From NCBI GenBank assembly GCA_021805565.1, contig JAJZFA010000004.1, positions 1 to 45,446 of the forward strand: a stretch of 45,446 nucleotides of DNA. Direction: 5' to 3'. Shown here piece after piece: positions 8,029 to 16,250 of the stretch. Numbering within the stretch: position 1 is the stretch's first letter; each line of letters opens with the position of its first letter. Under the pieces are notes generated by a model that was not told the DNA's origin, made no database searches, and saw only the letters and a program-made list of their open reading frames with translations. Origin of the DNA: Pseudomonadota bacterium. GTDB lineage: Bacteria; Pseudomonadota; Alphaproteobacteria; Acetobacterales; Acetobacteraceae. Position numbers and translations under genes: made by a program.

Positions 8029-9342
8029 GTGACCGGCGTTTCACAGTCGGACAGCCGCTCGGGCCGGTCCGGCCGCAAGCGCTTCATCGTTTATGCGCTG
8101 TTGTTCGCGATGACGCTGATCAACTACTTCGATCGCGCGGTGCTTTCGATTGCTATGCCGGTGCTGATCGTTCAGTTCGGTTTGTCCCCTGTTGCCGCCG
8201 GCTATCTGTTGTCCGCGTTCATCTGGTCTTATGCACCCAGCCAGTTGCCGGCCGGTTTGATGCTGGACCGGTGGGGCACCCGCGCTACCGCCGTCCGCTG
8301 CATCGCGTTCTGGTCCGCCGCAACCGCGCTGACCGCCGCGGCGACGTCGTTTCCGTTTCTGTTTGTCAGCCGGCTGCTGCTGGGGATCGGCGAATCGCCC
8401 ACGTTTCCGCTTGCCGCGCGCGCCATCCGCGAGTGGGCGCCGGTTAAGGAACGAGCGTTGGCGTTCTCGATCTCCGGGTCGGGCCCGCCATTCGGCACCG
8501 CCGTGTCAGCGATCGCCATCGGCTGGCTTGTCAGCACGATCGGCTGGCGGCTGGCCTTCGTCTTCTCCGGCGCGCTGGGATTCCTCTGGGTTGCGGTGTG
8601 GCTGCTGGTTTACCGCGACCCGGAGCAGGCCTCCTGGCTGGGATCCGCCGAACGCCGCATGATCCTGGCGGAACGGTCGCCCGGAGGCACAAACGATACC
8701 AGCGGCATGAGCCTCAAGGAGCTTTTGAGTTACCAGACCATGTGGGGCCTGTTTCTGGTCCAGGGCTGCGTCAACTACACGCAATATTTGTTCCTGACAT
8801 GGCTACCGACCTATCTGGTGCAAACCCGTGGCCTGAACATCATGCATTCCGGGATGCAGACCGGTATTTGCTACCTGGGCGCCATGGTGTTGACACTTCT
8901 GATGGGCCGGCTTTGCGATTACCTGATGACGCCGCGCGCCGTCGCCGCCGGCAACCGGCGCTATGCCGTGGTGATCCTGGCGTTCGGGGCCTCGGTCATG
9001 ATGCTGGCGCCGTACACCGCCTCCAACGCAATATTGCTGGCCGAAATCACTGTGTCGCTGGCATGCGTGCAAAGCGTGTTCGTCAACACGTATGCACTGA
9101 CCAACGACCTGCTGCACGCCGGTAAAAGTATCGGCGCCGCCGTTGGCTGGATTCAGTTCGGCTGCAATATTTTCGGTCTTGCCGCACCGATCGTCACCGG
9201 ATACATCGTTGCGGCAACGGGTCTTTTCACCAGCGCCTTTCTGGTGGCGGGTGCGCTGCTGATCGCTGGTGCCGTCATTACGCTGACCATGACACGCCGC
9301 CCCGTGGGCGCATCGCGACCGGGGCTTGTTGTTTCGGGATGA
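8029..9342 (+). CDS. MFS transporter, anion:cation symporter (ACS) family
   Basis: 437 residues with 12 predicted membrane helices. Helix 1 reads YALLFAMTLINYFDRAVLS, the hallmark INYFDR of the ACS family (hexuronate, galactonate, phthalate and 4-hydroxyphenylacetate carriers). The central LKELLSYQTMWGLFLVQG and the segment FLTWLPTYLVQTRG are also typical. It probably imports an organic anion with protons. It begins with GTG at 8029 after a GGAGCGGGGAG site, 21 bases beyond the GST gene. Substrate is not predictable beyond an organic acid. Confidence 0.9.
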   Translation: MTGVSQSDSRSGRSGRKRFIVYALLFAMTLINYFDRAVLSIAMPVLIVQFGLSPVAAGYLLSAFIWSYAPSQLPAGLMLDRWGTRATAVRCIAFWSAATALTAAATSFPFLFVSRLLLGIGESPTFPLAARAIREWAPVKERALAFSISGSGPPFGTAVSAIAIGWLVSTIGWRLAFVFSGALGFLWVAVWLLVYRDPEQASWLGSAERRMILAERSPGGTNDTSGMSLKELLSYQTMWGLFLVQGCVNYTQYLFLTWLPTYLVQTRGLNIMHSGMQTGICYLGAMVLTLLMGRLCDYLMTPRAVAAGNRRYAVVILAFGASVMMLAPYTASNAILLAEITVSLACVQSVFVNTYALTNDLLHAGKSIGAAVGWIQFGCNIFGLAAPIVTGYIVAATGLFTSAFLVAGALLIAGAVITLTMTRRPVGASRPGLVVSG

Positions 9343-9590
9343 GGCCCGGTCAGCGGGCGCCGGATCGGCGCCGCCGATCGGTATTGTCCGCCCTTGGCCT
9401 GGGCTATAATGTCGCTCGTGACTGACACCGGACGACCGGATCGCGCATCGGCAATCAGGCCGCGAAGAAGATCTCCGCCACCCCGATCCCCGGCGACGGC
9501 CCGTATTTGATTTTATACCGTAATAAAATATCGAAAGCCTTGAGCCTGACCTACCGGTCTGGCAATCTGGCATTAAGGAGTTTTCCCCTG

Positions 9591-9827
9591 ATGCCCACTG
9601 TCCTCCGCCTTGATGGCTACCGATTTTTCTTCTACAGCCTGGAGAACACCGAACCGGCGCATGTCCATGCCGAACGGGGCGGCAACGCCGCGAAATACTG
9701 GCTTAATCCCGTCGCTCTAGCGATGAATAACGGCTTCCGCTCGCATGAATTGACCAGGCTGCGGACGCTCGTGACTGAATACCGGAACACCTTCCAGGAG
9801 GCATGGAATGCCCATTTCGGCAGCTAA
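9591..9827 (+). CDS. DUF4160 domain protein
   Basis: A 78-residue protein with the DUF4160 pattern: MPTVLRLDGYRFFFYS, then ENTEPAHVHAERGG with the conserved His-x-His, then a helical C-terminus ending FQEAWNAHFGS. The start at 9591 has AAGGAG ten bases ahead; the frame is open upstream but without a good site. DUF4160 genes are regularly found with DUF2442 genes, as here, and the pair has been suspected to be toxin-antitoxin-like. No biochemical function is assigned from sequence. The last 20 bases overlap the next gene. Confidence 0.85.
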   Translation: MPTVLRLDGYRFFFYSLENTEPAHVHAERGGNAAKYWLNPVALAMNNGFRSHELTRLRTLVTEYRNTFQEAWNAHFGS

Positions 9828-10050
9828 ATTTGACCCTACCGCCGTTGATGTGCGGGCTGACGACAGCCTGTTGCATGTCGTCATGGCAGATGGCCGGGAA
9901 CTCTCCGTCCCCTTGGAGTGGTTTCCGCGCCTACGTGACGCCACCCCTGAGCAGCGTGGACATTGGCGCTTTATCGGCCGGGGTAAGGGAATCCATTGGC
10001 CGGACGTAGATGAGGATATTTCCGTCGAAGGGCTTTTGCGCATCTCCTGA
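9808..10050 (+). CDS. DUF2442 domain protein
   Basis: An 80-residue DUF2442 protein. Typical features are DDSLLHVVMADGRELSVPLEWFPRL, in which ADGRELSVPL and EWFPRL are the conserved parts, and WPDVDEDISVEGLL at the C-terminus. It starts inside the DUF4160 gene (20-base overlap) with AGGAGG six bases ahead, so the pair is translationally linked. DUF2442 proteins are small, often encoded by plastic genomic regions. Here the pair is bordered downstream by a tandem repeat array. Confidence 0.86.
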   Translation: MPISAAKFDPTAVDVRADDSLLHVVMADGRELSVPLEWFPRLRDATPEQRGHWRFIGRGKGIHWPDVDEDISVEGLLRIS

Positions 10051-10452
10051 CCATGCTGAAACAGCTTAAGGGCAGCATCGGCAATAAGTGCGTCAGCACG
10101 CCGATAAAGCTGCCCGCTCAAACGACGATTTACCGCAGCATCGGCAATAAGTGCGTCAGCACGCCGATAAAGCTGCCCGCTCAAACGACGATTTACCGCA
10201 GCATCGGCAATAAGTGCGTCAGCATGCCGATAAAGCTGCCCGCTCAAACGACGATTCACCGTAGCATCGGCAATAAGTGCGTCAGCACGCCGATAAAGCT
10301 GCTCGTTTAAACAAAGATTTAGGGCACGCTCGACGTCGCAGGCCGAATCGATAATTGCCGGGCGCTGCCCTTAGCCCTCACCGAATCCGGTTGACAATGG
10401 CGACCCCAGTCCCTACCTCGCCGCCTTCCCACTGAACCGAGCGCGTTTTGAT
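10051..10452. other. Intergenic region holding a 63-bp tandem array and its tail
   Basis: About 400 bp without a credible gene between the DUF2442 gene and truB. It is filled by four copies of a 63-bp unit (10072-10323) and a tail to about 10380 that resembles the tail of a second repeat at 18641. The last 70 bp precede truB and show no clear promoter. An open frame through the array exists only because 63 is a multiple of three. Confidence 0.8.
10072..10323 (+). repeat. Four tandem copies of a 63-bp REP-like unit
   Basis: Copies start at 10072, 10135, 10198 and 10261, each beginning G(C/T)AGCATCGGCAATAAG. The first two are identical over their length; the third differs by a few bases and the fourth has a diverged 3' half leading into TTTAAACAAAGATTTAGGG. 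Each copy can fold: ATCGGC pairs with GCCGAT, with a bulge AATAA, then GTGC-GTCA-GCAC. Related single copies lie at 18641-18750 (same strand) and 18790-18858 (opposite strand). There are no spacers, so it is not CRISPR. Confidence 0.85.
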
Positions 10453-11379
10453 ATGTCCCGCCGCAAGCCTCGCGGCCGCCCGCTCGACGGGTGGCTGATC
10501 ATCGATAAGCCGGCCGGCATCACCAGTACCGATGTCGTCAATCGCGTCAAACGCCTGTTCGACGCCCAAAAGGCTGGGCACGGCGGCACGCTGGATCCGC
10601 TTGCCACCGGCCTGCTGCCGGTCGCGTTCGGGGCGGCGACCAAGACTGTGCCGTATGTGATGGACGGCACCAAGCTCTACCACTTCACGCTGAAATTCGG
10701 CGAAGCGCGCGACACCGACGACGCCGACGGGCAAACCATCGAAACCAGCGATGTGCGTCCCGACGATGCCACGATCGAACAGGCGCTGGCCGGCTTTCGC
10801 GGTGCCATCATGCAGGTTCCGCCCATTTTTTCCGCGATCAAGGTGGCGGGCGAACGTGCGTACGACATGGCCCGCGAAGGCCGCCCGCCGGTGCTCGAAC
10901 CGCGCCCGGCCCGGGTGGACCGCTTTGTATTGATTGCCCGCCCGGACGCCGACACCGCGATTTTCGAGGTCGCATCCGGCAAAGGCGTTTATATGCGCAG
11001 TCTGGCGCGCGATCTGGCCAGGGCCTGCGGTTCGGTGGGCCACATCGCCGCGCTGCGGCGCCTGCGGGTGGGGCCATTCCTGGAACACCACGCAATTTCG
11101 CTGGACAAACTCAATCAGACCGACGATACCGCGCCCGCATCTCCGGACCTTTTGCTTCCGGTCGCGACCGCGCTGGCCGACATCCCGGCGCTGGCCTTGA
11201 CCGAACAAGAGGCCGCCGATCTGAAACAAGGCCAGGCGATCAGCCTGGTTGCGTTGATGGGTCGGATTCCGGCAACGGCCGATCCCAACGGAGGATTGGC
11301 CCGAGCCATGGCGGGGGGCCGCGTGATCGGGTTGTGCCGTCTGGAAGACGGCATGCTGAAGCCCGAACGGGTTCTTTGA
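10453..11379 (+). CDS. truB: tRNA pseudouridine(55) synthase TruB
   Basis: 308 residues. TruB isomerises U55 to pseudouridine in the T-loop of nearly all tRNAs. The N-terminus [17 protein letters not shown] and the catalytic motif [12 protein letters not shown] (Asp48) are clear. Further motifs are [15 protein letters not shown] and the downstream [13 protein letters not shown]. The C-terminal 60 residues form the small TruB_C domain. It is followed by rpsO and pnp in the order common in Proteobacteria. The start at 10453 matches the family N-terminus, though no strong ribosome site is visible. The usual upstream partner rbfA is absent, its place taken by the repeat array. Confidence 0.97.
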   Translation: MSRRKPRGRPLDGWLIIDKPAGITSTDVVNRVKRLFDAQKAGHGGTLDPLATGLLPVAFGAATKTVPYVMDGTKLYHFTLKFGEARDTDDADGQTIETSDVRPDDATIEQALAGFRGAIMQVPPIFSAIKVAGERAYDMAREGRPPVLEPRPARVDRFVLIARPDADTAIFEVASGKGVYMRSLARDLARACGSVGHIAALRRLRVGPFLEHHAISLDKLNQTDDTAPASPDLLLPVATALADIPALALTEQEAADLKQGQAISLVALMGRIPATADPNGGLARAMAGGRVIGLCRLEDGMLKPERVL

Positions 11380-11422
11380 ACCCCGCACGCGCTTCGTTTC
11401 CTCATGCACCAGGAGTATCCCG

Positions 11423-11692
11423 ATGTCGCAGTCTCCCGAAGTTCGTTCGGCGCTTATTAGCGACTACAAAACCAATCAGACCGACACCGGCAGTCCGGAA
11501 GTTCAGGTCGCCCTGATCTCCGAACGGATCGGCACCCTGACCGAACACTTGAAAATTCACGCCAAGGATTTTCACTCGCGCCGTGGCCTGTTGATGCTGG
11601 TGGGCCGGCGCCGTCGGCTGCTGGATTACCTCAAGCGGAAGGACTCCACCCGGTATCAGACGCTGATCGGGCGGCTCGGCCTGCGCCGATAA
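11423..11692 (+). CDS. rpsO: 30S ribosomal protein S15
   Basis: 89 residues, full length for S15. Key segments are [36 protein letters not shown] and [16 protein letters not shown], the 16S rRNA-binding helices. S15 nucleates the platform of the 30S subunit by binding helices 20-22 of 16S rRNA. AGGAG sits eight bases before the ATG. It lies 43 bases after truB and before pnp. In relatives S15 represses its own translation through its leader RNA, but no specific fold could be shown here. Confidence 0.98.
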   Translation: MSQSPEVRSALISDYKTNQTDTGSPEVQVALISERIGTLTEHLKIHAKDFHSRRGLLMLVGRRRRLLDYLKRKDSTRYQTLIGRLGLRR

Positions 11693-12006
11693 GAATTACG
11701 CTAGGCACGGTCGGGAATGATGCCTATTTCCCGTCCGGTTACTAAACACGCAACCTGAACGGGGGCAGGCAGTCCCCCGGCAACACCGTGGTACACGGTT
11801 GGCATAACGACCGCCGATCCGGCATGCTCCGAAAGGTGCGGGACCAAAGACGGCGTTTCCGGCCACATGGCCGCGGCTGCGATTCCGTCCTACGGTGCGC
11901 AGCACGCGCTCCGTGTTACCCGAGACGCCGCCAGCCCGCACCTGGCCGAGTCCCGTTTCGGTTGTTCGGTTGTCCGTCGGTGCCATGCATCCATAAGGAC
12001 GATCGA
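11693..12006. other. rpsO-pnp intergenic region with alternative hairpins
   Basis: 314 bp without a gene. Just after rpsO, two pairings are mutually exclusive: TAGGCA (11703-11708) with TGCCTA (11721-11726), or CGGTCGGGAA (11708-11717) with TTCCCGTCCG just downstream. Next come a GGGGG/CCCCC hairpin and CCGTG-GTA-CACGG. The last 200 bp form the pnp leader. Enterobacterial pnp leaders carry an RNase III/PNPase autoregulation hairpin; whether this leader does the same is not known. Confidence 0.5.
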
Positions 12007-14241
12007 ATGTTCAATTACTTCCGCAAGGAACTCGACTGGGGCGGGCGCAAGCTGGTTCTGGAAACCGGCAAGATTGCTCGTCAGGCCGACGGTGCCGTCA
12101 TGGTCTCCTACGGGGAGACCATCGTTCTCTGCACCGCCGTTGGCGTCAGAACCGCCAAGCCGGGTCAGGATTTCTTCCCGCTGACCGTTAACTACCAGGA
12201 AAAAGCGTTCGCGGCCGGCAAGATTCCGGGCGGGTTCTTCAAGCGCGAAGGCCGCCCGTCGGAAGCCGAAGTGCTGAAAAGCCGCCTGATCGACCGACCG
12301 ATCCGCCCGCTGTTTCCGGAAGGTTTCCGCAATGAGGTGCAGATCGTCGCGACGGTGCTGAGCTACGATAACGAAAACGACCCCGATGTGGTCGCCATGA
12401 TCGGTTGCTCCGCCGCGCTGACGCTGTCCGGCATCCCGTTCTTCGGGCCGATCGCGGCGTCCCGTGTCGGTTACCAGGACGGCCAGTATCTGTTGAACCC
12501 AACGCGGGAGCAGTTGCTGACCAGCGAGCTGGACCTTGTGCTCGCCGGAACGACCGAGGGCGTTCTGATGGTCGAGTCCGAAGCACAGGAACTATCCGAG
12601 GACGTTATGTTGGGTGCCGTGACCTTTGGGCACGGGGCATTCCAGCCGGTGATCCAGGCAATTATCGAACTCGCCGAACATGCCGCCAAGGAACCCTGGA
12701 AGCTGGCCGGGAAGTCCGACGAAGAATCCGTGCTGGCCGCGCGGGTCGATGCCCTGGGCCGTGCCGGCATCGCCGAGGCGTATCAGGAAAAGGTGAAGCA
12801 GGTCCGTTATGAGAAAGTCGGTGCCGCGAAGAAGGCAGCCGCCGCCGCGCTGACCGCCGAAGGCCTGGATGCCGACAAGGCCAAGGGCCTGTTCAAACAC
12901 CTGGAAGCCGATATCGTTCGCAATTCCATTCTGGACACCGGTATCCGCATCGACGGTCGCGACACCCGCACCGTTCGCCCGATCGTCGCCGAAGTCGGCA
13001 TCCTCCCCCGAGCGCACGGGTCCGCGCTGTTCACCCGCGGCGAAACGCAGGCGTTCTGCGTCGCGACGCTGGGTACCGGTCAGGATGAACAGGTCGTTGA
13101 CGCGCTGCTGGGCGAATACCGCGAAAATTTCATGCTGCATTACAACTTCCCCCCCTATTCGGTGGGCGAAGCCGGTCGCATGGGTTCCCCGGGCCGCCGC
13201 GAAGTCGGTCACGGCAAGCTGGCATGGCGTGCCATTCATCCGCTGCTGCCGGGTAAGGACAAATTCCCGTACACCATGCGGGTGGTGTCGGAGATCACCG
13301 AATCCAACGGTTCGTCGTCCATGGCGACGGTTTGCGGCACCTCGCTGGCGCTGATGGATGCCGGTGTTCCGCTGAAGCGGCCGGTGGCGGGCATCGCCAT
13401 GGGGCTGATCAAGGAAGATCGCGGTTTTGCCGTGCTGTCCGACATCCTGGGCGATGAAGATCACCTCGGCGATATGGACTTCAAGGTCGCCGGAACCGAG
13501 GCGGGCGTGACCAGCCTGCAGATGGACATCAAGATCACGTCCATCACCTTCGACATCATGAAGACAGCGCTGGAGCAGGCAAGGGACGGTCGGCTGCACA
13601 TTCTTGGAGAAATGGCCAAGGCACTGACCGATGCCCGCGGAGACGTGGCCACCACGGCGCCACGGATCACCATCATTAGCGTGCCGAAGGAGAAAATTCG
13701 CGAAATCATCGGCACTGGCGGAAAGGTGATCCGCGAGATCGTCGAGCAGACCAAGTGCAAGATCGATATCGACGACGATGGTACGATAAAGATCGCCGCC
13801 GTCGATACCGAACAGGCGCAGAAGGCGATCGACTGGATTCGTGGCATCGTAGCGGAGCCGGAAATCGGCGTAATCTATAACGGCAAAGTCGTGAAAACCG
13901 CCGATTTCGGCGCTTTCGTGAATTTCCTCGGGTCCAAGGACGGCCTGGTTCACATCAGCGAACTGACACAGGGCCGCGTTGGAAAGACCACCGATGTGGT
14001 CAGTCAGGGCGACGCGGTGAAGGTAAAGGTCATCGGCTTCGACGAACGCGGCAAGGTGAAGCTGTCGATGCGGGTTGTCGATCAGGCGACTGGTGCCGAT
14101 ATCACCGAAACGGTCGGCGCCAAGCCGGCGCGTGGCGGGGAAGGCGGGGATCGCGGCGAACGCGGCGGTTTCCGTGGCGAACGGCGGGAGCGGTTCGAAC
14201 GGTCCTCGCCCGATGGCGACCAGCCGGTTTCCGGCGACTGA
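12007..14241 (+). CDS. pnp: Polyribonucleotide nucleotidyltransferase (PNPase)
   Basis: 744 residues. PNPase is a trimeric phosphorolytic 3'-5' exoribonuclease of the RNA degradosome. The order is two RNase PH-like domains (the first starts [20 protein letters not shown], with [20 protein letters not shown]; the second has [13 protein letters not shown] and [11 protein letters not shown]), a KH domain ([15 protein letters not shown]) and an S1 domain ([18 protein letters not shown]). The C-terminal tail is rich in Arg-Gly. The start at 12007 has AAGGA seven bases ahead and matches the family. The frame is open 73 codons further upstream, but that stretch has no family similarity. Confidence 0.98.
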   Translation: MFNYFRKELDWGGRKLVLETGKIARQADGAVMVSYGETIVLCTAVGVRTAKPGQDFFPLTVNYQEKAFAAGKIPGGFFKREGRPSEAEVLKSRLIDRPIRPLFPEGFRNEVQIVATVLSYDNENDPDVVAMIGCSAALTLSGIPFFGPIAASRVGYQDGQYLLNPTREQLLTSELDLVLAGTTEGVLMVESEAQELSEDVMLGAVTFGHGAFQPVIQAIIELAEHAAKEPWKLAGKSDEESVLAARVDALGRAGIAEAYQEKVKQVRYEKVGAAKKAAAAALTAEGLDADKAKGLFKHLEADIVRNSILDTGIRIDGRDTRTVRPIVAEVGILPRAHGSALFTRGETQAFCVATLGTGQDEQVVDALLGEYRENFMLHYNFPPYSVGEAGRMGSPGRREVGHGKLAWRAIHPLLPGKDKFPYTMRVVSEITESNGSSSMATVCGTSLALMDAGVPLKRPVAGIAMGLIKEDRGFAVLSDILGDEDHLGDMDFKVAGTEAGVTSLQMDIKITSITFDIMKTALEQARDGRLHILGEMAKALTDARGDVATTAPRITIISVPKEKIREIIGTGGKVIREIVEQTKCKIDIDDDGTIKIAAVDTEQAQKAIDWIRGIVAEPEIGVIYNGKVVKTADFGAFVNFLGSKDGLVHISELTQGRVGKTTDVVSQGDAVKVKVIGFDERGKVKLSMRVVDQATGADITETVGAKPARGGEGGDRGERGGFRGERRERFERSSPDGDQPVSGD

Positions 14242-14268
14242 ACCATACGGCGATCCGATCCGTAGTAA

Positions 14269-14317
14269 TACCGACCGGCGGAAAGGATGGTTCTTTCATC
14301 CTTTCCGCCGGTTGGTA
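14269..14317. terminator. 21-bp stem hairpin after pnp
   Basis: Arms 14269-14289 (TACCGACCGGCGGAAAGGATG) and 14297-14317 pair with a single G/A mismatch around a 7-base loop. It begins 27 bases after the pnp stop. No T run follows, so it may act mainly as a 3'-end stabiliser. The outermost bases (TACC...TTGGTA) resemble the ends of the next hairpin, suggesting one repeat family. Confidence 0.55.
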
Positions 14318-14356
14318 TCGCACGACGGGTTGGAGGGCGGCGGCGCGCCAAAAAAA

Positions 14357-14417
14357 CTTATACCAAGCCGCATCGACCCGTTCTTCACGGGTCGACCTTT
14401 AAGCGGGTTGGTATAAG
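14357..14417. repeat. Two-part palindromic repeat with TTATACCAA/TTGGTATAA ends
   Basis: Outer arms 14357-14371 (CTTATACCAAGCCGC) and 14403-14417 pair with one mismatch. An inner stem TCGACCCG (14373-14380) pairs with 14388-14395 around TTCTTCA. A half copy, CTTATACCAA, occurs at 43727-43736 upstream of cysD. The form is that of a REP/BIME-like intergenic palindrome. Confidence 0.6.
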
Positions 14418-14443
14418 ACGGTAGCGCCTATATTCTTCTGCTT

Positions 14444-14472
14444 GTGGCTTACCGGTTACGCCGGTAAGCCAC
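14444..14472. repeat. Perfect 12-bp hairpin upstream of the NMO-family gene
   Basis: GTGGCTTACCGG (14444-14455) and CCGGTAAGCCAC (14461-14472) are exact complements around TTACG. The site is 86 bases before the next start codon. It could be a leader hairpin or a second terminator for read-through from pnp. No T run follows. Confidence 0.55.
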
Positions 14473-14557
14473 CGGGGTGCCGGAAACCAAAACACGGGGT
14501 CGCCTCAGGACCCACGGGCTTTCCTGGGGAATTGGCCTTTCGTAAGGACATGCGGCC

Positions 14558-15970
14558 ATGCGAGCAATCAACGCGATACGGATGGGCGGGGTTGATGTCC
14601 TGCCACTTGTGGAAGGCGGCAAGGGCGTTGCTATTTCCAATGGATTGTCGGCTGGCCACTGGGCGCTGGCCGGTGGCGTCGGCACGTTCAGTGCCGTCAA
14701 TGCCGATAGTTTCGATTCGGATGGCCGGATAATTCCGCAGGTTTATCGCGGCCGGACCCGGCGCGAGCGGCATGAGGAACTGGTTAATTACGCCATTCAG
14801 GGCGCGCTGACTCAAGCCCGCCGGGCGTGGGACGTAACCGGCGGCAAAGGCCGTATTCATGCCAATATTCTGTGGGAAATGGGCGGCGCGGAACGCATTA
14901 TCACCGAGGTGCTGGAGCAGGCGAAGGGCCTGATTCACGGCATCACCTGCGGCGCCGGGATGCCGTACCGCCTGTCGGACATCGCGGCCCGGTTCAATGT
15001 TCATTATTACCCGATCATCTCCTCGGCCAGGGCCTTCAGCGCGCTGTGGAAACGGGCCTATTCCAAAACCGCCGAATTGTTGGGTGGCGTGGTCTATGAA
15101 GACCCGTGGCTGGCAGGCGGGCATAACGGACTGTCGAATGGCGAAGACCCATTGCGCCCGGAAGACCCGTTTCCTCGGGTTATGGCGCTACGCAAGGTCA
15201 TGCGCGACTTCGGTCTGGCGGAAACCCCGATCGTCATGGCCGGCGGAGTCTGGTGCCTGGAAGACTGGGAAAGCTGGATTGAAAACCCCGATCTCGGCCC
15301 GGTTGCGTTCCAGTTCGGTACCCGTCCGCTGTTGACGCAGGAAAGCCCGATCGGCGACGCGTGGAAGCAGCGGCTGCTGACCTTGAAGGAAGGCGATGTC
15401 TTCCTCAACCGGTTCAGCCCGACCGGATTTTACTCCAGCGCCGTCAGCAACGGCTTTCTGGACGAATTGCGTGGCCGCAACGATCGTCAGGTGGCGTTCA
15501 CCATGGAAACCATTGGCGAACATGTCGCGGAACATGGCGTCGGACCGCGCAAGCGCATCGTCTATCTGACCCATGCCGACCGTGAACGCGCCCTGACATG
15601 GGAACGGCAAGGCTTTACCGATGCGCTGCGCACCCCCGACTCGACGCTGATCTTCGTTACCCCGGACAAGGCCCAGGAAATTCTGGAAGATCAGACCGCC
15701 TGTATGGGGTGCCTGAGTTCCTGCCGCTTTTCCAACTGGGCGCAGCACGATCCCGACTTCACGAACGGCAAAAAGGCCGATCCGCGCAGTTTCTGTATCC
15801 AGAAAACCTTGCAGGACATTGCCCACACCAGCGACGAGCCGGACGCGGTGGACCGAAACCTGATGTTCAGCGGCCACAATGCCTACCGGTTCGGCAAGGA
15901 TCCGTTTTACTCGAACGGTTTCATCCCGACCGTCAGGCAGTTGATGGAACGGCTGCTGACCGGGCGGTAA
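14558..15970 (+). CDS. Nitronate monooxygenase/enoyl-reductase-like TIM barrel with C-terminal cysteine cluster
   Basis: 470 residues related to the nitronate monooxygenase (2-nitropropane dioxygenase, PfaD-like) FMN TIM-barrel family. LPLVEGGKGVAISNGLSAG and HWALAGGVGTFSAVNA near the N-terminus, GLIHGITCGAGMPYRL in the barrel, and TPIVMAGGVWCLEDW for the phosphate loop support this. It is longer than ordinary NMOs. Unlike them it has Cys382, Cys385, Cys389 and Cys413 (C-x2-C-x3-C-x23-C) in a C-terminal extension, a spacing expected for an iron-sulfur or zinc site. It is probably an FMN oxidoreductase. Substrate is unknown. It stands alone between pnp and nrdJ, after a leader with hairpins. 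Confidence 0.78.
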   Translation: MRAINAIRMGGVDVLPLVEGGKGVAISNGLSAGHWALAGGVGTFSAVNADSFDSDGRIIPQVYRGRTRRERHEELVNYAIQGALTQARRAWDVTGGKGRIHANILWEMGGAERIITEVLEQAKGLIHGITCGAGMPYRLSDIAARFNVHYYPIISSARAFSALWKRAYSKTAELLGGVVYEDPWLAGGHNGLSNGEDPLRPEDPFPRVMALRKVMRDFGLAETPIVMAGGVWCLEDWESWIENPDLGPVAFQFGTRPLLTQESPIGDAWKQRLLTLKEGDVFLNRFSPTGFYSSAVSNGFLDELRGRNDRQVAFTMETIGEHVAEHGVGPRKRIVYLTHADRERALTWERQGFTDALRTPDSTLIFVTPDKAQEILEDQTACMGCLSSCRFSNWAQHDPDFTNGKKADPRSFCIQKTLQDIAHTSDEPDAVDRNLMFSGHNAYRFGKDPFYSNGFIPTVRQLMERLLTGR

Positions 15971-16178
15971 GGGCGGTTTGCTGCCTTCCGATCAGTGTGC
16001 CTGAGGCCTCCTCGCCGCCGCAATCCGGAGCGGTACGTGCTGGCTATGGCCTAAAGCGGCGCGCGAAAACCAACGCGCCTGACGCCGGCCGGGTTTGCGA
16101 TGGCCGCATCGGCGAGCGACCGCGCCGCCACAGGCCGCGACCGCCACTGCCCGCAGGTATTACGCGCTATGCCAGAAT

Positions 16179-16226
16179 TTGGCGTATATTGTGTTTCAAT
16201 TCTCTCGTGCCCACTATATATAGGAT
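16179..16226 (+). promoter_or_regulatory. Tandem NrdR-like boxes upstream of nrdJ
   Basis: Box 1, 16179-16194, ends GTATATTGTGT; box 2, 16211-16226, reads CCACTATATATAGGAT. Both resemble the NrdR consensus ACACTATATATTGTGT, box 1 in its right half and box 2 in most positions. The gap between them is 16 bp, so centres are 32 bp apart, about three helical turns, the spacing known for paired NrdR boxes. They lie 25-72 bp before the nrdJ start. NrdR repression of ribonucleotide reductase when dATP is high is therefore likely. Confidence 0.65.
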
Positions 16227-16250
16227 GCCTACGCAATTGGGGTCCCAGAT

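Larger units (their letters stand above)
14242..14557. other. Intergenic region with three large hairpins
   Basis: 316 bp between pnp and the NMO-family gene, with no credible coding frame. It contains three inverted repeats, each listed separately: 14269-14317, 14357-14417 and 14444-14472. The rest, 14473-14557, is the leader of the downstream gene and shows no known riboswitch pattern. Confidence 0.75.

Noticed and set aside
9343-9590. Remnant of a minus-strand gene whose end would read GVAEIFFAA and stop
   Set aside because: About 16 codons near 9458-9512 look protein-like, but nothing upstream in that frame supports a gene. The region otherwise shows only an AT-rich stretch before the DUF4160 gene, possibly its promoter.
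10053-10310. An 85-codon frame across the 63-bp array that would give a repeated 21-residue peptide
   Set aside because: The frame exists only because 63 is divisible by three. It has no ribosome site, and the same repeat occurs elsewhere in both orientations and outside any frame.
10072-10323. CRISPR array
   Set aside because: Units are directly joined with no spacers, and no cas genes are nearby. The 24-bp array at 40251 is rejected for the same reason.
11696-11986. Small minus-strand gene in the rpsO-pnp spacer
   Set aside because: The 96-codon frame has no ribosome site or recognisable sequence and lies in the structured pnp leader.
15980-16250. Cobalamin riboswitch upstream of the B12-dependent nrdJ
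   Set aside because: A GCCACTGCCCG stretch at about 16144 recalls part of the B12 box region, but the other conserved elements are missing or out of order. NrdR-like boxes explain the regulation better.
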